A stretch of 64,000 bases of DNA from NCBI GenBank assembly GCA_039978075.1, contig JBDWCA010000005.1:186001-250000 (forward strand). The letters are read 5' to 3'. Origin of the DNA: Anderseniella sp039978075 (GTDB lineage Bacteria; Pseudomonadota; Alphaproteobacteria; Rhizobiales; Aestuariivirgaceae). A program made the translations under genes and the position numbers. Positions 36,135 through 45,283 of the stretch are shown piece by piece; the first letter of the stretch is position 1, and each line of letters opens with the position of its first letter. The notes beneath the pieces were generated by a model. The model searched no databases. It was not told the DNA's origin and saw nothing but the letters and a program-made list of their open reading frames with translations.

Positions 36135-37046
36135 ATGAGCGATCAAGCCTTCGAAATCTCAACAGATACCCGCGCCACAGGCTTGCGCGCGACGCTGCAG
36201 GAGTTCTGGCACTATTTCAGTGAGAACCGCGGCGCGGTTATCGGCATGTGGTTTTTCATCGGCGTCTGCCTGGTTGCGCTGCTGGCCGACCTGATTGCAC
36301 CGCATGGCGCAACCGCACAGTACCGCGATGCGCTGCTGACCCCACCGGTCTGGCAGGAAGGCGGCGACTGGCGCTTCCTCCTGGGTACTGATGCGGTGGG
36401 CCGCGACATGCTCTCCCGCCTTATACACGGCAGCCGCTATTCGCTGTTCGTGGGGTGTATTGTTGTGGTCGGTGCCATGGCGGTCGGGGTGACGGTCGGC
36501 CTGATTGCCGGCTTCGTGGGCGGCGTCGTCGATACACTGATCATGCGGCTGATGGATATCATCCTGTCGTTCCCGAGCCTGCTTTTGGCCCTGGTGCTGG
36601 TTGCCATACTCGGCCCCAGCCTGACCAACGCCATGATTGCCATCGCCATTGTCCAGCAACCGCATTATGTGCGGCTGACGCGGGCGGCGGTGCTGGGTGA
36701 GAGAAACAAGGATTATGTAACGGCAGCCAGGGTTGCCGGTGTCAGGCCGTTGCGGCTGATGTTCCATACGATCCTGCCCAACTGCATGGCCCCGTTGATT
36801 GTTCAGGCAGCTTTGTCCTTCTCAACAGCCATTCTTGACGCCGCAGCTCTTGGTTTCCTCGGCATGGGCGCACAGCCGCCAACACCGGAGTGGGGCACCA
36901 TGCTGGCCGAAGCACGTGAGTTTATCCTGCGTGCCTGGTGGGTGGTGACACTGCCCGGCCTTGCTATTCTGCTCACAGTGCTGGCCATCAACCTGATGGG
37001 TGACGGGCTGCGCGATGCGCTCGATCCGAAACTGAAGCGGAGTTGA
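36135..37046 (+). CDS. dppC: peptide ABC transporter permease (DppC type)
   Basis: A 303-residue inner-membrane partner of DppB. Landmarks: LLADLIAPHG in the first helix region, LLGTDAVGRDMLSRLIHGSR (typical of DppC), and the coupling loop DYVTAARVAGVRPLRLMFHT. It begins eight bases after dppB. Confidence 0.95.
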   Translation: MSDQAFEISTDTRATGLRATLQEFWHYFSENRGAVIGMWFFIGVCLVALLADLIAPHGATAQYRDALLTPPVWQEGGDWRFLLGTDAVGRDMLSRLIHGSRYSLFVGCIVVVGAMAVGVTVGLIAGFVGGVVDTLIMRLMDIILSFPSLLLALVLVAILGPSLTNAMIAIAIVQQPHYVRLTRAAVLGERNKDYVTAARVAGVRPLRLMFHTILPNCMAPLIVQAALSFSTAILDAAALGFLGMGAQPPTPEWGTMLAEAREFILRAWWVVTLPGLAILLTVLAINLMGDGLRDALDPKLKRS

Positions 37047-37050
37047 GGTG

Positions 37051-37596
37051 ATGTACGGGTCGACAATGATAGGACCGGCACTGGTGGCCGCCGTCATTGC
37101 GGCTTTTGTCACCATGATCGGATGGTACGTGGCGTATCAGCGCGAACGCCGGCTGGAAAACGGACGGCGGGCGGAACGCATCAGGGATTGCAAGATTGCG
37201 CTGCGCGCAGAAATCAGCTGCCACGTGCCGCGCTGGATCTTCCAGGATGAAACCGGGCACGTCGACGAGATGGCAAAGCAGATAATGGCTGGTTCTGACA
37301 AGACTCCGCCATTCACACCGTTTGTGCCGAAGGAAACTGCGAACCCCGCGTTCGAGGCAATTGTCGGCGAAATACAGATTCTGCCCGGCGATGTCATTGA
37401 GCCGGTGATCCGGTATTACCAGCAGGTCGATGTCATCGCGCAGCTTGCCGAGGACATGCGCGGTGAACGCTATGCTGCTTTGGAGGCCGAACGAAAGATT
37501 GATGTTTACAGGGATTTTATAGAATTGCGCAGTGAAGCCGGCCGTCTGGCTATCGATGCAATAGATGCACTGGAGCAGTCAAGTGATGACAAATAG
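37051..37596 (+). CDS. membrane-anchored hypothetical protein within the dpp operon
   Basis: A 181-residue protein I do not recognise. One N-terminal hydrophobic helix (about residues 7-29, GPALVAAVIAAFVTMIGWYV) is followed by a basic stretch (RERRLENGRRAERIRDCK), so the rest faces the cytoplasm. The remainder is mostly helical and charged. GGAG at 37039 is eight bases before the ATG at 37051; a GTG at 37048 is less likely. It lies between dppC and dppD, where nothing is normally found, four bases after dppC. It may be a structural or regulatory addition to this importer, or an unrelated insertion. Confidence 0.75.
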   Translation: MYGSTMIGPALVAAVIAAFVTMIGWYVAYQRERRLENGRRAERIRDCKIALRAEISCHVPRWIFQDETGHVDEMAKQIMAGSDKTPPFTPFVPKETANPAFEAIVGEIQILPGDVIEPVIRYYQQVDVIAQLAEDMRGERYAALEAERKIDVYRDFIELRSEAGRLAIDAIDALEQSSDDK

Positions 37597-37727
37597 TGGT
37601 CTAATAGCCCGGTTTCGGGCCTGTGGGACCGTTTATGGGCCGCATTGGCGGCATGGGAAGTGGTTTCGTGCTCATGATTTTGTCTCCAACATTGAGATAA
37701 TACTACAAAGGTGAAAATTCAACAACC

Positions 37728-38726
37728 ATGGCTCTTTTAGAGATTGAAAACCTGACAGTAGAATTTGCCACGGCGGGCGGTGCTTTTCGTGCTGTGGACG
37801 GGTTGTCGCTGAGCCTGGATGCCAGCGACGTGCTGGCAATCGTCGGTGAATCCGGGTCCGGAAAATCGGTTGCCATGCTGGCCATGATGGGTCTGTTGCC
37901 GTGGACGGCGACGGTCACCGCGGACCGGCTGAACTTTGACGGCAAGGACCTGCTCTCCCTGTCGGCCCGCCAGCGCCGCGAGGTTGTCGGCAAGGACATT
38001 GCCATGATCTTCCAGGAGCCCATGTCCAGCCTCAATCCGTGTTTCACCGTCGGGTTTCAACTGGGCGAAGCGCTTAAGGTACATCTGGGCATGTCACGGG
38101 CCGAATGCAAGGCGCGCAGCATTGAACTGCTGGATCTGGTTGGCATCCCGGCACCTGAAAAGCGTCTCAGTGCGTTTCCCCACCAATTGTCAGGCGGCAT
38201 GAGCCAGCGTGTGATGATCGCCATGGCGATTTCGTGCAATCCGAAACTGCTGATCGCCGATGAACCGACAACCGCACTTGATGTAACTATCCAGGCGCAA
38301 ATCCTCGATCTGCTTTTGAATCTGCAGCGCGAGACCGGTATGGGTCTGGTGCTCATCACGCATGACATGGGTGTTGTTGCTGAAACGGCACAACGGGTCT
38401 CCGTGCAATATGCCGGACAGAAGGTTGAGGAACAGCCGGTGGTGGACCTGTTTTCCGAACCGCACCATCCTTACACGGCTGCCTTGCTGGCGGCGTTGCC
38501 GGAGCGAGCCACGTCACGGAAGCTGCCGTCCATACCGGGCGTAGTGCCGGGCCAGTTCGACAGGCCGGATGGGTGTCTGTTTTCGCCACGGTGTACGTAT
38601 GCCACCGACCAGTGCCGAACCCAATCACCGAGGAGGGCGTCCGCCAGCCTTGGCCTGGCGTTCTGCCACTATCCACTCGTGAAGGGTGAGCCGCAAAACC
38701 ACCCCGGAACCGGAGTGACGGCATGA
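37728..38726 (+). CDS. dppD: peptide ABC transporter ATPase (DppD type)
   Basis: A 332-residue ATPase. Walker A GESGSGKS (about 42-49), Q-loop FQEPMSSLNP, signature LSGGMSQRV, Walker B LLIADEPTTALD, switch His in LITHDMG. The oligopeptide-type C-terminal extension with four Cys (CLFSPRCTYATDQC and FCHYPL) is intact, and in relatives binds an Fe-S cluster. A 131-base gap separates it from the preceding hypothetical gene. It overlaps dppF by four bases. Confidence 0.95.
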   Translation: MALLEIENLTVEFATAGGAFRAVDGLSLSLDASDVLAIVGESGSGKSVAMLAMMGLLPWTATVTADRLNFDGKDLLSLSARQRREVVGKDIAMIFQEPMSSLNPCFTVGFQLGEALKVHLGMSRAECKARSIELLDLVGIPAPEKRLSAFPHQLSGGMSQRVMIAMAISCNPKLLIADEPTTALDVTIQAQILDLLLNLQRETGMGLVLITHDMGVVAETAQRVSVQYAGQKVEEQPVVDLFSEPHHPYTAALLAALPERATSRKLPSIPGVVPGQFDRPDGCLFSPRCTYATDQCRTQSPRRASASLGLAFCHYPLVKGEPQNHPGTGVTA

Positions 38727-39697
38727 GCGATGAAATTGTCCTGCGCGCAAGCGATCTGAAAAAACACTATATGCTGCCCGGCAGCCTGTACGCCAAACCG
38801 GCCACGGTAAAGGCGCTGGACGGGGTCAGCTTCGAGTTGAGCCGGAAGAAAACCCTGGCCGTGGTTGGGGAGTCCGGTTGCGGCAAGTCCACACTGGCGC
38901 GCGTGGTGACCATGATCGAGGAGCCCACGGAAGGATCGCTGCAGATCGCCGGTGAGGAACTGGCGGATGGCAACAAGGCTGTGCGCCGCAAACTGCGGCC
39001 CAAGGTGCAGATGGTGTTCCAGAACCCTTACGGTTCGCTCAATCCGCGTCAGAAAATTGGTTCCGCGCTGGAAGAGCCCTTGTTGATGAATACGCCGCTG
39101 TCAAAGGCCGAAAGAAGCGACAAGGCAAAGGCCATGATGCAGGCGGTGGGTCTGCGCCCGGAACACTATGACCGCTATCCACACATGTTTTCCGGCGGCC
39201 AGCGCCAGCGCATAGCCATCGCGCGTGCCCTGATGCTGGACCCGGACATACTGGTGCTGGATGAACCGGTGTCGGCACTGGATGTCTCGATCCAGGCCCA
39301 GGTTCTGAACCTGCTCGGTGAATTGCAGGACAAACTGCAACTGGCTTATCTGTTCATCTCGCATGACCTGTCAGTGGTGAAGCACATCGCCGACGAGGTC
39401 ATGGTGATGTATCTGGGCAAACCGGTTGAGCAGGCAGACCGGGAAGTATTGTTCGACAATCCGCAGCACCCCTATACGAAAGCGCTGTTGTCAGCCACGC
39501 CGGTGCCTGATCCGGGCCGGCACAAGGAACGCGTCCTGTTGAAGGGGGAGTTGCCGTCTCCCATCGATCCGCCGACCGGCTGCGCCTTCCATCCACGCTG
39601 CCCGGTGGTGTTTGACAGGTGCGCCGTCGATACCCCGCATTTGCAGCCTGCTCACGCGGCGCAGGTCTCATGTCACCTGATGGATGAGGCGAAATAA
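38723..39697 (+). CDS. dppF: peptide ABC transporter ATPase (DppF type)
   Basis: A 324-residue ATPase partner of DppD. Walker A GESGCGKST, Q-loop FQNPYGSLNPRQKIG, signature FSGGQRQR, Walker B ILVLDEPVSALD, switch His in ISHDLSVV. The C-terminal Cys cluster (CAFHPRCPVVFDRC) is present. Together with DppA-D it forms a complete importer for di- or oligopeptides or a related ligand. Confidence 0.95.
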   Translation: MSDEIVLRASDLKKHYMLPGSLYAKPATVKALDGVSFELSRKKTLAVVGESGCGKSTLARVVTMIEEPTEGSLQIAGEELADGNKAVRRKLRPKVQMVFQNPYGSLNPRQKIGSALEEPLLMNTPLSKAERSDKAKAMMQAVGLRPEHYDRYPHMFSGGQRQRIAIARALMLDPDILVLDEPVSALDVSIQAQVLNLLGELQDKLQLAYLFISHDLSVVKHIADEVMVMYLGKPVEQADREVLFDNPQHPYTKALLSATPVPDPGRHKERVLLKGELPSPIDPPTGCAFHPRCPVVFDRCAVDTPHLQPAHAAQVSCHLMDEAK

Positions 39698-39706
39698 GCC
39701 CTGATC

Positions 39707-40192
39707 CTAATCAACCACGCCTGGATTTCCTCCTGCGGCATCGCATGGAATGGCCGGATCGTCCTTGTAGATCTCAGAAATGAAATGCGTCGTGTATCGG
39801 ACTACGCTTTCAACACCATCGAAGAGCCGGTCGCATACCTCCTGGTATTCAACCATGTCCCTGAAGTTTCCGATCAGGATCGCGTCCAACTCACCCGTCA
39901 CACCGTAGGCATAGGCAATGGCTGGTTCCGCTCGGATACACTTTGCCAAAGCGTCCCTGTCCGCGCGCGTGTGGTCTTTCGTCGTGGCCGTGATGATTGC
40001 CCGCAGGCCACGTCCAAGTCTGGCGGCATCGGCGAGAAAGATATTTTCGGTCAGGATGCCTGACTTCTGCAGATCGCGAACCCGGCGAAGGCATGTCGAA
40101 GCTGTTGAGCCTACCAGTTCCGCCAGTTCCGCATGAGTTGTGTCACCGCGCTTTTGCAGTGTTTCCACAATGCGAATGTCGAGTGCGTCCAT
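39707..40192 (-). CDS. Lrp/AsnC-family transcriptional regulator
   Basis: A 161-residue feast/famine-type regulator: helix-turn-helix (about 5-60, with ELAELVGSTASTCLRRVRDL) and a RAM/ligand domain (about 65-150, with GVTGELDAILIGNFRDM). Divergent from the EamA permease gene at 40289, with about 100 bases between them, so it most likely controls that exporter in response to an amino acid, as is common for such pairs. Confidence 0.9.
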   Translation of the reverse strand: MDALDIRIVETLQKRGDTTHAELAELVGSTASTCLRRVRDLQKSGILTENIFLADAARLGRGLRAIITATTKDHTRADRDALAKCIRAEPAIAYAYGVTGELDAILIGNFRDMVEYQEVCDRLFDGVESVVRYTTHFISEIYKDDPAIPCDAAGGNPGVVD

Positions 40193-40288
40193 TGAGAGCC
40201 TGCAAGATTACACCATATTCATGGAGATTTCGACCACATCCTGCACGAAAAATCCATAGCTTTGATGTGAAACATCGGAGCAACCATC

Positions 40289-41227
40289 ATGTCACACACC
40301 CAAACCGGATTGATCTGTTGTCTGTGCTTTGTCACTCTCGAAGCTTTCCAGGCGGTATATCTCGGAGCAGTATTTCAGGAGGTGGACTCGTTTCTTGTCG
40401 GCACATGGGTTTTTGCTATTTCCGTCGTTGGCTGTACGCTTGCCACGGCAGTTTTTCATCCAGCCGAACTCGCGGCGTCCCGCCGGGCATGGAGGATCGT
40501 CGTCGCCCTGAACCTGTTTGCGGCTCTGACCTGGACGACCTATTTCATCGCGGTTCAACTCATCGAACCAGCTGTCGTATTCACCATATTCTCAGGCATG
40601 GTTCCGTTGGGAACGGTTGTCGCGGAGTGGCTGGGATTGTCGGAGGCCTGGTCGGCAAAGCGGCGGTTCGTCCGTATCGGTAATGCACTGGTCCTGTTTT
40701 CGATCGTTTCGCTTGCAGCGACCACTGTATTGGGTTTTTCCGGCTTTGTTCGAGGCGACTGGCTTGCAGCTCTGCTCGGTGTGGGGCTGTCCGCTTTCTC
40801 TGGTGGGTGCACCGCTTTCGTCATTCTCTACTCGGTGAGGCTGAACGGCAAGGGTGTCGGCCCTCTGGCACAGTTCGGGCTTCGGTTTGTGCTCTACACG
40901 CTGCTGGCATTAACGGCTTTTCTGATCGGAGTGGATCACAAGGAGGTTTCGACGCCAGTTGGCGACCTGACCTGGATCATCGTGATCGGTTTAATCGTCA
41001 TCGCGTTTCCGCTCTATCTGGTTCAGAAAGCCGTCCCACTTATCCATGCATCGGTGATCGCGGCAATTACTGCACTTGGCCCGGCGATGGTGTTTCTGAT
41101 GCAATTCTTCGATGGGCGAGTATACTATTCTACGGTCACGCTTGCTGGACTAACCATCTACATCGTTGGTGCCTTGATGGCGGTTTATGGGGCAACGAAA
41201 TCGCCAGGTTTTGTATCAACCCGGTGA
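40289..41227 (+). CDS. EamA/DMT-family permease
   Basis: A 312-residue membrane protein with ten predicted helices in two EamA halves (WTTYFIAVQLIEPAVVFTIF in the first half, HASVIAAITALGPAMVFLMQF in the second). Probably an exporter of an amino acid or similar metabolite. Paired with the divergent Lrp-type regulator. Confidence 0.85.
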   Translation: MSHTQTGLICCLCFVTLEAFQAVYLGAVFQEVDSFLVGTWVFAISVVGCTLATAVFHPAELAASRRAWRIVVALNLFAALTWTTYFIAVQLIEPAVVFTIFSGMVPLGTVVAEWLGLSEAWSAKRRFVRIGNALVLFSIVSLAATTVLGFSGFVRGDWLAALLGVGLSAFSGGCTAFVILYSVRLNGKGVGPLAQFGLRFVLYTLLALTAFLIGVDHKEVSTPVGDLTWIIVIGLIVIAFPLYLVQKAVPLIHASVIAAITALGPAMVFLMQFFDGRVYYSTVTLAGLTIYIVGALMAVYGATKSPGFVSTR

Positions 41228-41259
41228 AACCATCAGGACAAGCGGAAATTCAAGGGCGC

Positions 41260-42750
41260 TCAGCTCAGCGTTCGCCTGACCGCGTCCGTCCAGCCGGCGA
41301 TTTTTCGCTGCCGGACCGCCTGCTTCATCTTCGGTTTGAAGCGCCTATCGAGGGCCCAGGATTTTGCAAAGCCGGATGCGTTCGGCCACAGCCCGGCGCG
41401 CGACGCTGCAAGCCAGGCGGCACCAAGTGCCGTGGTTTCCAGCACTTCGGGCCGGTCCACCGGTGCATTCAGCATGTCGGCAAGGCGCTGCATGGTCCAG
41501 TCTGACGCCACCATGCCGCCGTCGACCCGCAGCACGGTCTTGCGGGCGGTATCAGACTTCCAGTCCTTCTGCATGGCCGACAACAGGTCATGGGTCTGGT
41601 AGCACACCGCCTCAAGGGCGGCCTGCGCCAGTTCATTGGGGCCGGATGCGCGCGTCAGGCCGAAAATCGCGCCGCGGGCATCTGCATCCCAATGGGGGGC
41701 GCCAAGGCCGGTGAAGGCGGGAACCAGATAGACATCCTGTTCCGGGTCAGCTTTTGCGGCCATAGCGCCACTGTCGCTGGCTGACTTCAGGAAACCCATC
41801 TCGTCGCGCAGCCACTGCACAGTGGCACCGGCCATGAAGATCGAGCCTTCCAGCGCATAGGTGGTCTTGCCATTGAGCCGATAGGCGATGGTGGTCAGCA
41901 GGCGGTTTTTCGACCGCACCATGTCCTCGCCGGTATTGAGCAGGGCAAAACACCCGGTACCATAAGTTGACTTCAGCATGCCGGGCCTGAAACAGGCATT
42001 GCCGATGGTGGCTGCCTGCTGGTCACCGGCGACACCCATGACGGGTATGGCAGCACCCAGGATCGATGGATCGGTGACACCGAAGTCCGCCGAACAGTCA
42101 AGTACGTCCGGCAGCACATTCGCAGGAACATCCAGCACCTTGAGCAGGCTCGCATCCCACTTGTTCGCCTTGATATTGAACATCAGCGTGCGCGAAGCGT
42201 TGGTGGCGTCTGTGACGTGTGACGCGCCGCCGGTGAGTCGCCAGATCAGGAAGCTGTCGATGGTGCCGAAGGCAATGCGGCCGGCTTCAGCTTTTTTGCG
42301 CAGGCCCTTCACATTATCCAGCAGCCAGGAGACCTTGGTGCCGGAAAAATAGGGATCAAGCAGCAGCCCGGTTTTTGCGCTGAAGTTCTTCTCATGCCCG
42401 GCCTTTTTCAGCTTTGCGCAAAATCCGGACGTACGCCGATCCTGCCAGACGATGGCCCTGTGGACGCACTCACCTGTCTCGCGATCCCACATGAGCGTGG
42501 TTTCGCGCTGGTTGGTGATGCCGATTGCCGCAATGTCCGACGGCTTGATCCCGGCTTTGCCGACAGCGTCCTTGCAGGTGGCGACAACGCTTGACCAGAT
42601 GTCCTCCGGATCGTGTTCAACCCAGCCGGATTTCGGGAAATGCTGGGCAAATTCCTGTTGGCCAACGGCGACAATTCTCTGGTTCGCGTCAAAAATGATG
42701 GCCCGCGAAGATGTTGTGCCCTGATCAATGGCTAGAATGTAACTGCCCAT
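41260..42750 (-). CDS. glpK: glycerol kinase
   Basis: A 496-residue FGGY kinase that makes glycerol 3-phosphate. DQGTTSSRAIIFD at the N-terminus is the ATP-binding loop, SGWVEHDPEDIW and the WQDRRTSGFC region bind glycerol, STYGTGCFALLNTG is the second phosphate motif, and GLGAPHWDADARGAIFGLTR is the FGGY signature. Last gene of the glpR-glpD-glpK operon. Confidence 0.96.
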   Translation of the reverse strand: MGSYILAIDQGTTSSRAIIFDANQRIVAVGQQEFAQHFPKSGWVEHDPEDIWSSVVATCKDAVGKAGIKPSDIAAIGITNQRETTLMWDRETGECVHRAIVWQDRRTSGFCAKLKKAGHEKNFSAKTGLLLDPYFSGTKVSWLLDNVKGLRKKAEAGRIAFGTIDSFLIWRLTGGASHVTDATNASRTLMFNIKANKWDASLLKVLDVPANVLPDVLDCSADFGVTDPSILGAAIPVMGVAGDQQAATIGNACFRPGMLKSTYGTGCFALLNTGEDMVRSKNRLLTTIAYRLNGKTTYALEGSIFMAGATVQWLRDEMGFLKSASDSGAMAAKADPEQDVYLVPAFTGLGAPHWDADARGAIFGLTRASGPNELAQAALEAVCYQTHDLLSAMQKDWKSDTARKTVLRVDGGMVASDWTMQRLADMLNAPVDRPEVLETTALGAAWLAASRAGLWPNASGFAKSWALDRRFKPKMKQAVRQRKIAGWTDAVRRTLS

Positions 42751-42774
42751 TGTTTACCCCGTCACTGCAACCGC

Positions 42775-44337
42775 CTAACTCAGAGCAGTCTCGCTTGTTG
42801 TCGCATGTATGGTTTTTGCAGCACGATCCATGAAGTCCTGCAAGGCCTGTGTCTGCTTGTTGTTGTAGGCAATGCCGAGTTTCGTCCGCCTGAACAAGAC
42901 ATCCTGTGCGGTGAGCGCCCATTCGTGGCGCATCAGGTAGATAACCTCTGCCTCATGCAAACCGTTGCCGAACAGCTTGCCAAGATCTGCCGCTGTTTGA
43001 GCATCACCGAGCACCAACTGAGCCCTTGTGCCGTAGTGGCGCACAAGCCGGGTGATCAGCTTGCGGTCCAGCTGCGGTCGGGCCTCAGCGTATTCATCGA
43101 CCAGTGAATCAAATTGCTGCGCAGGAAAATCACCGCCGGGAAGCGCGGCGTCCGCGGTCCAGGACGGCTGGCGGGCACCCAGCGTCTCTTCGATGTCTTT
43201 CAGAATTTCCTCGGCCAACACTCGAAACGTGGTGATCTTGCCGCCAAAAATGTTGAGCAACAGCCCGGCATTTTTATCGCCATCGGTCCGGATCACATAG
43301 TCACGGGTGGCTTCCTGCGCCTTGCTGGCCCCATCGTCATACAGGGGACGCACACCGGAGTAGGTCCATACGACATCTGACCTGGTGACAGGTTCCGAGA
43401 AATACTCGCTCGCCATGGTGCACAGATATTCGATCTCTTCGGTTGATATTTCGGGCTTTCCCATGTCACGCCCGTGTTCGGCGTCGGTGGTGCCGATCAG
43501 GGTGTAGTCGCCTTCATAGGGAATGGCGAAGATGATGCGGTTGTCGTCGTTCTGGAATATGTAGGCCTTGTCGTGGGTGAATTTACGCCGGATGACAATG
43601 TGACTGCCACGCACCAGGCGGACATTGCTGACGTCATTTTGTCCGAAAACCTGCTTGAGCACCATGTCGACCCAGGGTCCCGCCGCATTGACGATGATAC
43701 CGGCGGTAACCGTTTGCCTCTCGCCTGACAATGTGTCTTCCATCTCGACCCGCCACTGGCCGTCGGCGCGTTGCGCGCGGGCAACTGTGGTGTGTGTCCG
43801 CATGTCAGCGCCGCGCTCTGCGGCATCGAGTGCGTTCAATACAACCAGCCGGGAATCCTCAACCCAGCAGTCGGAGTATTCAAAAGCCTTTTTGAACATC
43901 GACTTCAGCGGCGTGCCGACTTCATCACGCTGCAGGTCTATGGTGGATGTCGGGGGCAGCAGCTTGCGCCCGCCGATGTGGTCATACAGGAAGAGCCCGA
44001 GGCGCAGCAGCCAGGCCGGGCGCAGGCCGGAATGGTGTGGCAGGACAAACCGCATTGGCCAGATGATGTGCGGTGCGTTCCGCCACAGCACTTCGCGTTC
44101 CATCAGTGCCTTGCGCACCAGCATGAATTCATAATGCTCCAGGTAGCGCAGGCCGCCGTGAACAAGTTTCGTCGATGCCGATGACGTGCCGCCGCCGAAA
44201 TCGCCTGCTTCACACAGGCATACCGAATAGCCGCGGCCAACCGCATCACGGGCGATGCCGCAGCCATTGATGCCGCCACCGATGACCAGCACGTCATAAT
44301 GAGGCGTCAGGCGGGTGGGCTGCGACTGCTTGTTCAT
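42775..44337 (-). CDS. glpD: FAD-dependent glycerol-3-phosphate dehydrogenase
   Basis: A 520-residue membrane-associated flavoprotein that passes electrons from glycerol 3-phosphate to quinone. The Rossmann FAD motif is DVLVIGGGINGCGIARDA; STKLVHGGLRYLE and LIGTTDAEH are typical, as is the C-terminal LFRRTKLGI region. The ATG at 44337 overlaps the glpR stop by four bases (ATGA), which settles the start over the longer frame beginning at 44403. Confidence 0.95.
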   Translation of the reverse strand: MNKQSQPTRLTPHYDVLVIGGGINGCGIARDAVGRGYSVCLCEAGDFGGGTSSASTKLVHGGLRYLEHYEFMLVRKALMEREVLWRNAPHIIWPMRFVLPHHSGLRPAWLLRLGLFLYDHIGGRKLLPPTSTIDLQRDEVGTPLKSMFKKAFEYSDCWVEDSRLVVLNALDAAERGADMRTHTTVARAQRADGQWRVEMEDTLSGERQTVTAGIIVNAAGPWVDMVLKQVFGQNDVSNVRLVRGSHIVIRRKFTHDKAYIFQNDDNRIIFAIPYEGDYTLIGTTDAEHGRDMGKPEISTEEIEYLCTMASEYFSEPVTRSDVVWTYSGVRPLYDDGASKAQEATRDYVIRTDGDKNAGLLLNIFGGKITTFRVLAEEILKDIEETLGARQPSWTADAALPGGDFPAQQFDSLVDEYAEARPQLDRKLITRLVRHYGTRAQLVLGDAQTAADLGKLFGNGLHEAEVIYLMRHEWALTAQDVLFRRTKLGIAYNNKQTQALQDFMDRAAKTIHATTSETALS

Positions 44338-45128
44338 TCGGCCGCCTTTCCGGTCACCATGTCGGCTTGTGCAACCTCGAGGCGGATTTTTGCGACACTG
44401 CAAATTTTCTGGATGGAGCGGGGCGGTTGCTCGTCGGTGACGAAGATATCCAGGTCTTCCAGCTGGCCGATCTGCACTGGTGCACGACGTTCAAACTTGC
44501 CGGTATCGGCTGCCAGTATGGAAGTGCGGGCCTGGCCGAGAATGGCCTGCGAGACGCGCACCTCGCGATAATCAAAATCAAGCAGGCAGCCTTCCTCATC
44601 AATGGCGGAAGTCCCGATCACAGCGAAGTCGACCTTGAATTGCCGGATCAGGTCAATCGCTGCAGCACCGACAATGCCGCCATCGCTCTTGCGCACCATG
44701 CCGCCGGACACCACCACTTCAACCCCCGGCGCGTCGGACAGTATGTAGGCGACATTGAGATTGTTGGTGATCACCATCAACCCCTGGTGGCGGCGTAGGG
44801 CGTAGGCAACCTGCTCGGTTGTGGTGCCAATATTGAGTATCAGCGACGAATTGTCCGGGATCATTTCAGCAATTGCGCGGGCGATCCGGGCCTTGCCCTC
44901 TGCGGCAATTTCCCGGCGGGCCTGATATGCCATATTGACCGTGTTGGACGGGAACACCGCACCGCCGTGAACCCGGTTGAGCTTTTCAATGTCGCACAGG
45001 TCATTGAGATCCTTACGGATTGTCTGTGGCGTGACGTCAAAACGGTGCGCAAGTGTTTCCACATCCACGCGGCCTTCGCGACGTGCGATCTCGAGAATAT
45101 CTGTCTGTCTGGGCGGCAGTGCCGTCAC
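44334..45128 (-). CDS. glpR: DeoR-family glycerol regulon repressor
   Basis: A 264-residue repressor: DeoR helix-turn-helix (about 5-60, with VETLAHRFDVTPQTIRKDL) and a sugar-phosphate-binding domain (about 75-240, with LILNIGTTTEQVAYAL and VIGTSAIDEEGCLLDFD). The expected inducer is glycerol 3-phosphate. It is divergent from glpV, with 155 bases between the two start codons holding a clear inverted repeat. Confidence 0.92.
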   Translation of the reverse strand: MTALPPRQTDILEIARREGRVDVETLAHRFDVTPQTIRKDLNDLCDIEKLNRVHGGAVFPSNTVNMAYQARREIAAEGKARIARAIAEMIPDNSSLILNIGTTTEQVAYALRRHQGLMVITNNLNVAYILSDAPGVEVVVSGGMVRKSDGGIVGAAAIDLIRQFKVDFAVIGTSAIDEEGCLLDFDYREVRVSQAILGQARTSILAADTGKFERRAPVQIGQLEDLDIFVTDEQPPRSIQKICSVAKIRLEVAQADMVTGKAAE

Positions 45129-45171
45129 GACGCATCCCTTCGGTTGTTTTCATAATAGTTGCGATTATTTT

Positions 45172-45214
45172 CGAATAAATCAATTACAAAACCATTGACT
45201 TTCGTTTTTATTCG
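45172..45214. promoter_or_regulatory. candidate GlpR operator pair over the glpV promoter
   Basis: CGAATAAA (45172-45179) and TTTATTCG (45207-45214) are exact inverted copies, with TTGACT (45195-45200), a possible -35 for glpV, between them. The -10 is not clear (TATGTC at about 45216). The centres are 35 bases apart, near three to four helical turns. DeoR-type GlpR sites also use TTCG-containing half-sites, so binding is plausible. Confidence 0.5.
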
Positions 45215-45283
45215 TTATGTCCTAGCGCTGTGTCGCACCACTGTCGTAAATGAGTGCACACGCAATCAGTTGGAGGAGAGATC

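Noticed and set aside
37607..37620. Short hairpin GCCCG-GTTT-CGGGC after the dpp hypothetical gene
   Set aside because: The stem is only five pairs with no T-run, too weak to call a terminator.
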